Shown piece by piece: positions 46,120-55,140 of a stretch of DNA of 64,000 nt. A program made the translations under genes and the position numbers. Under the pieces are notes generated by a model, which ran no database searches, was not told the DNA's origin, and saw only the letters and a list, made by a program, of their open reading frames with translations. Each line of letters opens with the position of its first letter. Position 1 is the stretch's first letter. Source of the DNA: an uncultured Flavobacteriaceae bacterium (GTDB taxonomy: Bacteria > Bacteroidota > Bacteroidia > Flavobacteriales > Flavobacteriaceae); contig CAJWPZ010000002.1 of the NCBI GenBank assembly GCA_913045325.1, forward strand, positions 1-64,000, given 5' to 3'.

Positions 46120-47814
46120 TTGAAACAAATTTATTACATATTTCTATACCTTAATATATATACCGGTTTTTTCTCACTAGCGCACAGCCAAGAGATAACC
46201 CTCACAGTTTCTTTTGAAACCAGGGTATCAAAAACACTTGAAGACGCTCTTGCAATCTCAACAAAACATGAAAATTTTAAAAGTGTTAGAGAGGAAGCAG
46301 AAAGACTTTCTATAAAACTAGAAACCTTTGGTTACTTAGAAAATTCATTGGAAAGCATGAAAAGAATTTCAGACTCAACAGCTGCTGCACACTTTTATTT
46401 AGGAAAAAGATACACGCAATTAAAAATAGATTACAGCAACACTCCATTTACCGAAGATGAAATTGCGCTAATTTCAAAAAACACCAAAGAAAATTATTTT
46501 ATCATCCCTATTCAGCAAGGCAGGGAGATATTAGAGAAACTAAACCAACTGCAAACAAAAAACGGGAACACCTTTGGCAAACTAAAACTAACAAACCTCA
46601 CCACGCAGGACACTATTGTTGTAGCCACCCTAAAAACATCTGAAAAGTCAAAAAGAACCATTGACTCAATTGTATTAAAGGGGTATGAAAAATTTCCTAC
46701 ATCTTTTATAACCTATTTTGCGGGGATTAAAAAAGGAGCGGTGTTTGACAACAAGAAAGTAATTAAAAAAAATAACGTTTTAAATAGTCTAGGATTTGCA
46801 AACAGCATAAAGCCACCACAAGCATTATTTGAAAAAGAAAAAACAACACTTTATTTATATCTAGAGAAACAAAACTTTAACACCTTTGATGGCATTATAG
46901 GTTTTGCTACAAATGAGCAAACACAAAACATAGTTTTTAACGGGTACATCGATCTTGTTTTAAACAACAATCTGAATTACGGAGAACAATTTGTTTTGAA
47001 ATATAAAGCAGATGGAGCAGATCAAGAAAGCTTAAGCCTAAAAACGCAACTCCCCTATTTGTTTAAGACTCCTTTAGGAATTCAGGCAGAATTAAATATA
47101 TTTAGAAGAGATAGCACTTTTTCCTCAGCCTCTCAAAGCCTAAATGTATCATACCAAATCTCTCCTTCGTCAAAAGCTCAAATAGGTATTGTAGCTAAAA
47201 CCTCAAATGAACTTTTATCAGAAAACCAAAACCTAGAAAATCTTCAAGATTTTAGCTCCTCATTTTTAACAACAGGAGTGACTTTTATAAAATTTCAGCA
47301 AAACACTCTTTTTCCTGTGAAAACCTTTTTAAACCTAGACATTGGTATTGGAAACAGAAAAACCACTTCCAAAAACACAAAACAAGTAACAATATCAGGT
47401 GTCATAAACCACTCTGTTAACTTTAATCAAAAAAACAGTATCTATCTACAAAACACTACTAATTTGATGACAAGCGATACATACCTTACAAATGAACTAT
47501 TTAGGTTTGGTGGTATTAATAGCATGCGGGGGTTTTTAGAAAACAACATAGACGCCTCAATGTTCTCTATACTAAACACAGAATACCGTTATTTAGTAAA
47601 TCAACAAACCTATCTGCACTCTATAATAGATCTAGGCTATTTTGAAAATGAAATACTAAAACAAAAAGAAAAATTGTACAGTTTTGGTTTTGGGTTAGGA
47701 ATGAGTACCAAAGCAGGACTTTTAAAGTTTAGTATAGCCAACGGAAATATTGACGGTCAGGCATTTAAATTTTCAAATTCAAAAATACATCTAAGTATTG
47801 CATCTCAATTTTAG
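46120..47814 (+). CDS. Outer-membrane protein, POTRA plus Omp85-type barrel
   Basis: 564 residues with a TTG start; the in-frame stop at 46105 rules out a longer form. The signal peptide ends near SLAHSQ (about 23). A helical periplasmic region (30-175) precedes one POTRA-like repeat (about 180-250, TIDSIVLKGYEKFP), then a beta-barrel to the terminal Phe. The GGINSMRGF element (about 464-473) matches the Omp85/TamA-type RGF/Y motif. It is probably an outer-membrane insertion or secretion component of the BamA/TamA superfamily with fewer POTRA domains than BamA. It is divergent from rpsL. A 7-bp inverted repeat (ATGCAAT / ATTGCAT) lies at 46082-46114. Confidence 0.75.
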   Translation: MKQIYYIFLYLNIYTGFFSLAHSQEITLTVSFETRVSKTLEDALAISTKHENFKSVREEAERLSIKLETFGYLENSLESMKRISDSTAAAHFYLGKRYTQLKIDYSNTPFTEDEIALISKNTKENYFIIPIQQGREILEKLNQLQTKNGNTFGKLKLTNLTTQDTIVVATLKTSEKSKRTIDSIVLKGYEKFPTSFITYFAGIKKGAVFDNKKVIKKNNVLNSLGFANSIKPPQALFEKEKTTLYLYLEKQNFNTFDGIIGFATNEQTQNIVFNGYIDLVLNNNLNYGEQFVLKYKADGADQESLSLKTQLPYLFKTPLGIQAELNIFRRDSTFSSASQSLNVSYQISPSSKAQIGIVAKTSNELLSENQNLENLQDFSSSFLTTGVTFIKFQQNTLFPVKTFLNLDIGIGNRKTTSKNTKQVTISGVINHSVNFNQKNSIYLQNTTNLMTSDTYLTNELFRFGGINSMRGFLENNIDASMFSILNTEYRYLVNQQTYLHSIIDLGYFENEILKQKEKLYSFGFGLGMSTKAGLLKFSIANGNIDGQAFKFSNSKIHLSIASQF

Positions 47815-47928
47815 GTTTTATTCAACAAAATCGGCAGTAGGCTTTGAAAAAAAAGCAAAATTTAAGTTTAAATAGTTGTGTAATTAACTTTTTATTTGGA
47901 TTTTTGAAGTTGGCTAATTCAAATAAAT

Positions 47929-50900
47929 ATGAAAATGAAAACAAAGTTTAGTGGAATTTTAACGCTATTACTAGCGTTAGTAGTGCAAATATCATTTGCA
48001 CAGGAAAAAACAATCTCCGGTACAGTGACTGATGATTCAGGCTTACCGCTACCAGGAGTAAATATTATTGTAAAAAGTACGACAAATGGTACTCAATCTG
48101 ATTTTGATGGAAATTACTCTATCTCAACAGAAGTGGGACAATCACTTGTTTACTCTTATGTAGGGTTTGACTCTCAAGTAAAACTTGTTACTGCATCATC
48201 AAGTATGATGAATGTAACAATGGCTGAGGGAGAAACGCTTGATGCGGTAGTACTTACAGGTTACGGTGGTGCAACTAAAGAACGTAAGTCTTTAGGATAT
48301 GCAGTTACAACACTTCAAGCTGATGAAATCGAAAACAAACCAGAATCTGACGTTGTTAGATCTTTAAATGGTAAAGTTGCCGGTGTTCAGATTGTAGGTA
48401 ACAGTGGAGCTACAGGATCAGGTACTAACTTTGTTATTCGTGGTAGAAGTTCTATTAACGGAAGCAACCAACCTTTATTTATTGTAGATGGTGTTCCTTT
48501 TGACTCTGGTACAAACCAACAAACTGGTTTTGGTGGTGGTAACACAGTTACAAGTAGCCGTTTCTTAGATTTAGATCCAAACAATGTTGAGAGTGTACAA
48601 ATCTTAAAAGGTTTGAGTGCTTCTGTATTGTATGGACAACAAGGTAGAAATGGTGTTGTACTTATTACAACCAAAAACGGATCTACCAAAAACTTAAACA
48701 AAAAGTTTGAGGTAACGGTTAACTCATCTGTATACCAAACACAGATCTCTAACCTTGCAGATTACCAAAATGAGTATGGTCAAGGAGCTGATAACACAAT
48801 CAACTCTGGTTATGTAGGTAACTGGGGAGCTCGTTTTGACGCTGGTCTTGAGGTATCTCACCCATATGCTTCTTTTGGAAATTTATTCCCTGAATATGAC
48901 GGGTTAAAAATTCCTTACGTAGCAGCACCCAATAACGTAAAAGATTTCTTTAGAACTGGACTAGGTCAATCTATGTCTGTAAATGTTGCAGGATCTCCTG
49001 GAAATGATGGTAACACTCGTTACAACTTAAACTTTGGTTACACAACCGAAGACGGTTACATTAGAAATAACGGTTTAACTCGTTACAACATTGGACTAGG
49101 TGGTTCTACAAAACTTTCTAATAAATTCTCATTTAATGGAACTGCTAACTTTAGTAGCACAAGAGTAAACACTCCTCCAATTGCTGCAAACAACGCAGGT
49201 GGAGCTTTATCTATTTTTACGAGAACATTATTTATGCCAAGAAACTTGGATTTAAATAACATTCCTTATGAAAATCCTAACGATAGATCTAGTGTGTATT
49301 ACAGAACAGATCAAGAAAATCCAAGATGGTTATCTAACTATGCAGGAAGTGAGCAAAAAACAAATCGTTTTTACGGTAAGATAGGCGCTTCTTATGAAAT
49401 GTCTGAAAACTCGTCAATATCTTACCGATTTGGTTTGGATACATACAACGAAACTCAAGAGTTTAAAGCAGCTCGTGGAAGTGTTACGGCACCATACACA
49501 ACTGGGTACTTAAGAACAACAAGTGGTACAAACTTTATTTTTGATCATAACTTGAACTTTAGTTTTAATAACATTGAGCTTGCTGATGAGTTAAGTTTAA
49601 CTACTCAATTAGGTTTCAATGCAAGACGTGATACCTATGAGCAATTTGGACAATCTAGTCAAAACCAAGTAGTATTTGGTTTCTTTGATCATGACAACTT
49701 TATTGACCAAACAATTAATGACCCAGTTGCAGGTAGTTTAACTTTTCAAGCACAACAGAACATTTTAGGTGCATATGGTGAAGCAGCTTTTGATTATGGT
49801 GGATACTTATTCTTAACTCTTTCTGGTCGTAATGACTGGGCTTCAACCCTTGAGGCTGAAAATAATACGTTATTTTATCCTGGTGCTTCTTTAGCATTTG
49901 TTCCAACATCTATGGATGGTGGATCATCAGATGCTTTAAATTACATGAAGTTCCGTGCAGGTTACGGTACATCAGCTAGGTTCCCAAATGCATATTCTAC
50001 AAGAACAGGGTTTAACTCTACAGCTTCTGCTGTAATTGGTTCAGACGGAAATGCAGTTACAACAAACGGATTATCTTCTTTCTTAGGAAATGTAAATCTT
50101 AAACCAGAACTTCAAAAAGAATTTGAACTTGGTTTAGAAGCAGATTTATTCAAGAAAAGAATAAGTGTTGATGCAACTGTTTACAAAAGATCAATACGAG
50201 ATCAAATTGTAAGAAGACCAATTTCGCCATCTAGTGGAGCAACAGTAACATTTGATAATATTGCAGAATCGCAAATAGAAGGTGTAGAAATAGGTTTAGA
50301 CTTTACACTAATTAAAAGTGATAACTTCACTTGGAGTGTACGTAACAACTTTAGTGCCGCAGAAAACACAGTTATAGACTTAGGTGGTGTTGAATCTTTT
50401 GCTTATGCAGGATTCTCTAACCTAGGAAACTATGCTTCTGAAGGTGAGGCGTTAGGTGTTATTAAAGGTGGATATGCTGCAAGATATGATCCAGCTTACA
50501 TCTCTGATGAAAACCCTTACGGTACAGGTGTAAATGGAGCATTACTTATTAATCCAGGAACGGGTCAAATTCTTGACTCAGAAGGAGATTTAGGTAGAGG
50601 TATCGAAACAATTGGTGATCCTAATGCAGACTGGACAGCAACAACTATTAATACTTTAACATACAAGCAACTAGCTGTATCTGCACAATTAGAGTATACG
50701 CATGGTGGAGAGATTTATTCTCAGACTGCATCTCAGTTTTACCGTCGTGGTGTTACAACAGTAAATGTAGATAACAGAGAAGGAACATATATTGTTCCAG
50801 GATTATTAGCTAACCCAACTACTGGTCAATTATTATTGGACACAGATGGGAACCCAATTGAAAACACAATTCAAATTGGAGCAAATGATCTATACTTTAT

Positions 50901-51192
50901 CAACTTAGTTGATCCATCTGGTCAAGGTATTTATGACGCATCAACCATACGTTTAAGGGAAGCATCATTAACCTACTCACTTACAGAGAAAATGTTAGAG
51001 AAAACTCCATTTGGAAACATCTCTTTCTCTTTATCTGGTCAAAACTTATATGTAAAGGCAATCAATATTCCTGATGCATTTAACATTGATCCAGAAGCAT
51101 TGAGTGTTGGAACAGGTAATGGTCAAGGTTTAGAATTCCAAACAGGACCTACATCTAAGCGTTACTCATTTGGTATAAAAGCAACATTTTAA
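47929..51192 (+). CDS. SusC/RagA-family TonB-linked outer-membrane protein
   Basis: 1087 residues. The signal peptide ends at ISFAQ (about 25). A carboxypeptidase-regulatory-like domain (27-105, ISGTVTDDSGLPLPGVNIIVK) is followed by the plug (about 115-225, with FVIRGRSSINGSNQPLFIVDGVPF) and a long barrel ending IKATF. It imports substrates captured by the neighbouring SusD protein, using TonB energy. There is no glycoside hydrolase or regulator nearby, so the substrate (glycan, peptide or other polymer) is unknown. Confidence 0.96.
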   Translation: MKMKTKFSGILTLLLALVVQISFAQEKTISGTVTDDSGLPLPGVNIIVKSTTNGTQSDFDGNYSISTEVGQSLVYSYVGFDSQVKLVTASSSMMNVTMAEGETLDAVVLTGYGGATKERKSLGYAVTTLQADEIENKPESDVVRSLNGKVAGVQIVGNSGATGSGTNFVIRGRSSINGSNQPLFIVDGVPFDSGTNQQTGFGGGNTVTSSRFLDLDPNNVESVQILKGLSASVLYGQQGRNGVVLITTKNGSTKNLNKKFEVTVNSSVYQTQISNLADYQNEYGQGADNTINSGYVGNWGARFDAGLEVSHPYASFGNLFPEYDGLKIPYVAAPNNVKDFFRTGLGQSMSVNVAGSPGNDGNTRYNLNFGYTTEDGYIRNNGLTRYNIGLGGSTKLSNKFSFNGTANFSSTRVNTPPIAANNAGGALSIFTRTLFMPRNLDLNNIPYENPNDRSSVYYRTDQENPRWLSNYAGSEQKTNRFYGKIGASYEMSENSSISYRFGLDTYNETQEFKAARGSVTAPYTTGYLRTTSGTNFIFDHNLNFSFNNIELADELSLTTQLGFNARRDTYEQFGQSSQNQVVFGFFDHDNFIDQTINDPVAGSLTFQAQQNILGAYGEAAFDYGGYLFLTLSGRNDWASTLEAENNTLFYPGASLAFVPTSMDGGSSDALNYMKFRAGYGTSARFPNAYSTRTGFNSTASAVIGSDGNAVTTNGLSSFLGNVNLKPELQKEFELGLEADLFKKRISVDATVYKRSIRDQIVRRPISPSSGATVTFDNIAESQIEGVEIGLDFTLIKSDNFTWSVRNNFSAAENTVIDLGGVESFAYAGFSNLGNYASEGEALGVIKGGYAARYDPAYISDENPYGTGVNGALLINPGTGQILDSEGDLGRGIETIGDPNADWTATTINTLTYKQLAVSAQLEYTHGGEIYSQTASQFYRRGVTTVNVDNREGTYIVPGLLANPTTGQLLLDTDGNPIENTIQIGANDLYFINLVDPSGQGIYDASTIRLREASLTYSLTEKMLEKTPFGNISFSLSGQNLYVKAINIPDAFNIDPEALSVGTGNGQGLEFQTGPTSKRYSFGIKATF

Positions 51193-51203
51193 AAAAAAAA
51201 GGT

Positions 51204-51245
51204 ACTAGTAAGGTGGTAATTAATTTACCACCTTGTTATACTAGT
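51204..51245 (+). repeat. Stem-loop between susC- and susD-like genes
   Basis: Inner stem AAGGTGGTAA / TTACCACCTT with a 5-base loop, plus an outer stem ACTAGTA / TACTAGT. No T-run follows (GTAACCTAAAA), so it is probably an mRNA-stabilising or attenuating element that sets the SusC:SusD ratio rather than a full stop. Confidence 0.65.
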
Positions 51246-51271
51246 GTAACCTAAAAATTTAATTATATATT

Positions 51272-52891
51272 ATGAAAAATATTTTAAAAATAACATTCGT
51301 AACAGCTATGTTGGCTTTATTCACTGGATGTGAAACAACAGAGCTAGATTTACTAGACAACCCTAATGCAATTAGTGCAGACGTGGCAAGTCCAAATTTT
51401 GTATTAAACTCAATTCAATTGTCATTTAATGGTATTGTTAGTGGGTTTAGAGGAAGTTCATCAAACCTTACTCGTATGACTGCCCAGTTTGGTCAGTACA
51501 ATGGTACAGTTTCTGTTAACTCATTAAATGGAACTTGGTCATCTGCCTATAACATGTTTGCTAACGTAGACTTAATAGAAGAAATAAATGCTATAAGTGA
51601 AGTGCCAATTCCTTATCACGTAGCTGTAGCTCAAATTATGGAAGCTTACACATACATATCACTTGTTGATTATGTAGGTGATGTACCTTACAGCCAAGCA
51701 AACCAGTTTGGTGAGTTTCCAACACCTGAACTAGATGAAGGTCAAGTTGTATACGAAGCTCAAATAGCTTTGTTAAATACAGCTATTTCTAACCTAAACC
51801 AAGAATCTGCAGTAATACCACAAGATTTATTTTATGGTAGTTTTGATGCAGATAACTGGATTGCAGTAGCAAACACACTAAAATTAAAAGCCCACTTAAA
51901 CATGGGTGATGGTGCAGCTATTTCAGGTTTATTGTCTGAAAACATTATTGATACTGATGATGAAGATTTTCAATTCGAATACTCTTCTGCTACTTCTCCA
52001 GAATCTAGAAGCCCAATATTTCAAGGAAACTATCCTAACGGAACTGGATTTTACATGAGTAATGGATTTTTAGATATGTTAAACGCAGGTGATGCTGAGG
52101 CTCCTTACGTTGAAACAGGAATCGCAGATCCAAGACTACGTTACTATATCTACCGTCAAAAAAATGCAGGTCCTTCTGGATCTAACTTACCATGTTTAGA
52201 TAATGATATCTATGACTACTGTTATGTTGGTAACCTTTATTGGGGTAGAGATCATGGGGATGATGAAGGGATTCCAAATGATAACACAAAAAGATCTACA
52301 TGGGGAGTATATCCAGGTGGTGGAGCTTTTGACAACAACCAATACAACAGAACAGATTCTAGTAATACCGTAACACTTAATGGTGAAGGTATAAACCCAA
52401 TATTCTTATCATCTTTTACGCACTTTGCACTTGCTGAGGCAGGATTAGATTTAGGAGTTGGTGTTGATGCTAGAGCATTATTAGAAGCAGGTATTTCTCT
52501 TAGTATGGAAAAAGTAACTGATTTTTCAGGATCATTAATTACTACTGATGAAGATGATGAAACAATCGATTATGCTGCAACATCTGCAGATATCAATGAT
52601 TACATTGCTAGAGTATTAGCAGAGTATGATGCTGCGTCAGGAGACGATGCTAAATTAGCTATTGTTATTAGAGAATGGTACATCGCTTCTTGGGGTAACG
52701 GTATAGAGCCTTACAACATGTACAGAAGAACAGGATACCCTACCTTGCAAACTGGTGTTGTACCAGTAGGTCCATTCCCAAGATCTTACAGATATCCGTC
52801 TGATGAAGTAAACACGAATCCTAACGTAGATCAAACTACTGCAGATAACCAAGTATTTTGGGATACTAACCCAGCTGGTTTCATTAACTAA
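51272..52891 (+). CDS. SusD/RagB-family nutrient-binding lipoprotein
   Basis: 539 residues. The signal peptide has lipobox ALFTGC (Cys 19). The mature protein has TPR-like helices (PNFVLNSIQLSFNGIV; SSAYNMFANVDLIEEINAI; YTYISLVDYVGDVPYSQANQFGE) typical of the SusD-like_2 branch, and loops with acidic repeats (TTDEDDETIDYAATSADI). It forms the lid of the SusC barrel on the cell surface. 79 bases downstream of the susC-like gene. Confidence 0.95.
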   Translation: MKNILKITFVTAMLALFTGCETTELDLLDNPNAISADVASPNFVLNSIQLSFNGIVSGFRGSSSNLTRMTAQFGQYNGTVSVNSLNGTWSSAYNMFANVDLIEEINAISEVPIPYHVAVAQIMEAYTYISLVDYVGDVPYSQANQFGEFPTPELDEGQVVYEAQIALLNTAISNLNQESAVIPQDLFYGSFDADNWIAVANTLKLKAHLNMGDGAAISGLLSENIIDTDDEDFQFEYSSATSPESRSPIFQGNYPNGTGFYMSNGFLDMLNAGDAEAPYVETGIADPRLRYYIYRQKNAGPSGSNLPCLDNDIYDYCYVGNLYWGRDHGDDEGIPNDNTKRSTWGVYPGGGAFDNNQYNRTDSSNTVTLNGEGINPIFLSSFTHFALAEAGLDLGVGVDARALLEAGISLSMEKVTDFSGSLITTDEDDETIDYAATSADINDYIARVLAEYDAASGDDAKLAIVIREWYIASWGNGIEPYNMYRRTGYPTLQTGVVPVGPFPRSYRYPSDEVNTNPNVDQTTADNQVFWDTNPAGFIN

Positions 52892-52916
52892 TACATTTTA
52901 ATTAAATACTTTAATT

Positions 52917-53492
52917 ATGAAAAATATAAATAAAATATTCTCTCTAGCATTTGTAGCTATATTGACTACAGTTACTTTTACTAGCTGTGAATACGATGAA
53001 GATAAAGCACGCTTTCCGCAACTAACTAACGGAGGTTTTGTAAAGTTTGTAAGTGCTCCAGAATTTGATATGGGCGCTGATCCAGCTACCGCTTCTTTTA
53101 GCGCGATGACTGAAGATCCTAACGGAACTGTTGCAACTTACGAAGTAACTGTAGTTGGAGATTTCGAAGGTGCACCTTCAGAGGCGTTACCTTTCGGTTC
53201 AACAACAACATTCCCTTTTGATGTAAGTTTCACAACTGCAGACATGGCTGAATTATTTGGAGTTGATGCTTCTGTTTTTGTAGAAGATGATTCTTTTGAA
53301 TTCTTTGGTGTAGTTACAACTGTAGACGGTGTTGTTTATGATGGTACTGCTCCATCTGGTTCATATCCACTTATAGAAGATCCTGAAAATGCAGGTTCTT
53401 GGAATGGTGGACAAACCAGTGGTGTACTAACAAGTGCAGCTGGTTTATTAGCAGCATTTAACTGGGAAGTAAGCTACGAAGACGCTAACTAG
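52917..53492 (+). CDS. Small acidic lipoprotein of the SusCD operon
   Basis: 191 residues. Signal peptide with lipobox TFTSC (Cys 23), then a beta-rich, very acidic mature part poor in Lys (EFDMGADPATASFSAM, FTTADMAELFGVDASVFVEDDS). It probably sits on the outside of the outer membrane as an accessory binding protein of the SusC/SusD complex. No domain is recognised. It starts 25 bases after the susD-like stop and is followed by a terminator, so it is the last gene. Confidence 0.85.
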   Translation: MKNINKIFSLAFVAILTTVTFTSCEYDEDKARFPQLTNGGFVKFVSAPEFDMGADPATASFSAMTEDPNGTVATYEVTVVGDFEGAPSEALPFGSTTTFPFDVSFTTADMAELFGVDASVFVEDDSFEFFGVVTTVDGVVYDGTAPSGSYPLIEDPENAGSWNGGQTSGVLTSAAGLLAAFNWEVSYEDAN

Positions 53493-53515
53493 TAAATTAT
53501 TAGTTAATATATTTT

Positions 53516-53547
53516 AAAAACCATCCTTTTCTAAGGATGGTTTTTTA
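53516..53547 (+). terminator. Terminator of the SusC/SusD operon
   Basis: Perfect 13-bp stem AAAAACCATCCTT / AAGGATGGTTTTT with a 4-base loop, running into TTTTTTATTTTT. It lies only ten bases before the rlmB ATG, so rlmB would need a start within the terminator or read-through. Confidence 0.92.
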
Positions 53548-53557
53548 TTTTTGCACT

Positions 53558-54295
53558 ATGAAGAAAGAGACGTTATTATTTGGTATTTACCCCGTTATAG
53601 AAGCTTTAAAGGCTAAACAAACAATAGATAAGGCATATGTCCAAAAAGGACTACAGAGCCCTAAAATTGACGCTATTGTAGCAGATCTTGAAGCTTTAAA
53701 CACTACAATCTCCTATGTGCCTCTTGAAAAGATGGAGAAACTATGCCGAAGCAATCACCAAGGTATTATTTTAATAAGTTCTCCCATAGAGTTTGTTGCC
53801 CTAGAAACCATGGTAGAAGCAGTACTAGAAAGTAAAAAAACTCCTTTGTTTTTGATTCTAGACCAGATTAGTGATGTTAGAAATTTTGGTGCCATTCTAA
53901 GAACAGCAGAATGTACAGGAGTTGATGGCGTTATTATACAAAAAAAAGGGGGAGCCCCTGTAAGTGGAGATACTGTTAAAACCTCTGCAGGAGCTATATT
54001 TAATATTCCTATTTGTAAAGTAGACCATATTAAAGATGCTATTTATTACCTACAAGGAAGTGGTATCACAACTATTGCTGCTACAGAGAAAACACAAGAC
54101 ACCATATACAACCTAGAATTAAATGAGCCTATGGCAATTGTTATGGGATCTGAAGGTCTTGGAGTTTCAAAATCTGTGCTTACAATTGTAGACAAGAAAG
54201 CTTCTTTACCCCTACTAGGTGTTATCAACTCCTTAAATGTGTCTGTTGCTTGTGGAGCTTTACTATATGAGGTAGTACGTCAACGCTCAAAATAA
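53558..54295 (+). CDS. rlmB: 23S rRNA (guanosine-2'-O-)-methyltransferase RlmB
   Basis: 245 residues from the ATG at 53558 (MKKETLLFGIYPVIEAL); the earlier ATG at 53537 lies inside the terminator stem. SpoU-family motifs: NFGAILRTAECTGVDGVI (motif 1), AIVMGSEGLGVSKSVL (motif 2) and GVINSLNVSVACGALLYEVVRQR (motif 3), forming the trefoil-knot SAM site. It methylates the ribose of G2251-equivalent. Convergent with the rhomboid gene. Confidence 0.96.
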   Translation: MKKETLLFGIYPVIEALKAKQTIDKAYVQKGLQSPKIDAIVADLEALNTTISYVPLEKMEKLCRSNHQGIILISSPIEFVALETMVEAVLESKKTPLFLILDQISDVRNFGAILRTAECTGVDGVIIQKKGGAPVSGDTVKTSAGAIFNIPICKVDHIKDAIYYLQGSGITTIAATEKTQDTIYNLELNEPMAIVMGSEGLGVSKSVLTIVDKKASLPLLGVINSLNVSVACGALLYEVVRQRSK

Positions 54296-54300
54296 AAACC

Positions 54301-55053
54301 CTACTCTTTTTTCTGTTTCACAATTGTGTACACAACTCCTATATCCTTTTTTGATGTAGTATTTAGTTGCTGCTCATCTACCTTTGGTTTGTTTTCAATA
54401 AAATTTCCATCTGCATCAAATTGCTGCATAAAAGGGTCATTCTGGGGCGAGTAATCTTCTGCTTCCCAATCAAATTTTTTGTTAGTGACTGTGGTAGTGC
54501 CTTTGTATAAAAAGGCCAATAATACACCAACGCCAAAACCAGATAAATGTCCTTCCCAAGATATGTGGGCATCTAAAGGAAAAACATACCAAAGCAAACT
54601 ACCATACACAAACACAACCGCGAAAGAAAGTGCTGTTAGTTGGTATTGCTTTGAAATAATACCTTTAAAAAATAAGAAGGAAGCCAATAAATAAACAATA
54701 CCACTTGCACCAATATGGTTTGCAGGACGGCCAATACCCCAGGTGATAAGCCCCGTAATAATAAAACCTAAAATAAACACTTGCCAACGCAAAGGGCGAT
54801 AAAAATAAAAAAGTGCTGTACCCAATACTAACATAGGAATACTGTTGTTAAACAAGTGCTTTAAACTACCATGAATAAAAGGACCAAATAGCACACCTCT
54901 TAATCCTTCAATTCTTCCTGGATGTATACCATAGGGTGTGAAATCTTTAGCAAACCTTATTTCAAACCAAAATACCAGCCACATCACCATCACAAACAGC
55001 AAAGGATAAAGCACAACATCTAAAGAAAAATACAATTTTTGTGGTTTAATCAT
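54301..55053 (-). CDS. Rhomboid-family intramembrane serine protease
   Basis: 250 residues, about six membrane helices followed by a 60-residue polar tail. The catalytic Ser is in HIGASGIVY (Ser 117) and the His in WEGHLSGFGVG (His 169); the HGSLKHLFNN loop segment is typical too. It cleaves membrane substrates within the bilayer. The substrate is not known. The stop is six bases from that of the convergent rlmB. Confidence 0.93.
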   Translation of the reverse strand: MIKPQKLYFSLDVVLYPLLFVMVMWLVFWFEIRFAKDFTPYGIHPGRIEGLRGVLFGPFIHGSLKHLFNNSIPMLVLGTALFYFYRPLRWQVFILGFIITGLITWGIGRPANHIGASGIVYLLASFLFFKGIISKQYQLTALSFAVVFVYGSLLWYVFPLDAHISWEGHLSGFGVGVLLAFLYKGTTTVTNKKFDWEAEDYSPQNDPFMQQFDADGNFIENKPKVDEQQLNTTSKKDIGVVYTIVKQKKE

Positions 55054-55107
55054 ACCCTAATATAGCAAAAACAAATCCAAATGTTTTAATATGATAAAAT
55101 GTCAGTA

Positions 55108-55136
55108 TTGCAGCATTAATTAAAAACATACCTTTA
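55108..55136 (+). promoter_or_regulatory. Possible promoter of rarA
   Basis: TTG (55108-55110), 18 bases, TACCTTTA (55129-55136; the last base departs from TAnnTTTG). The rarA ATG follows after four bases, suggesting a leaderless or nearly leaderless mRNA. Confidence 0.4.
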
Positions 55137-55140
55137 TAAA

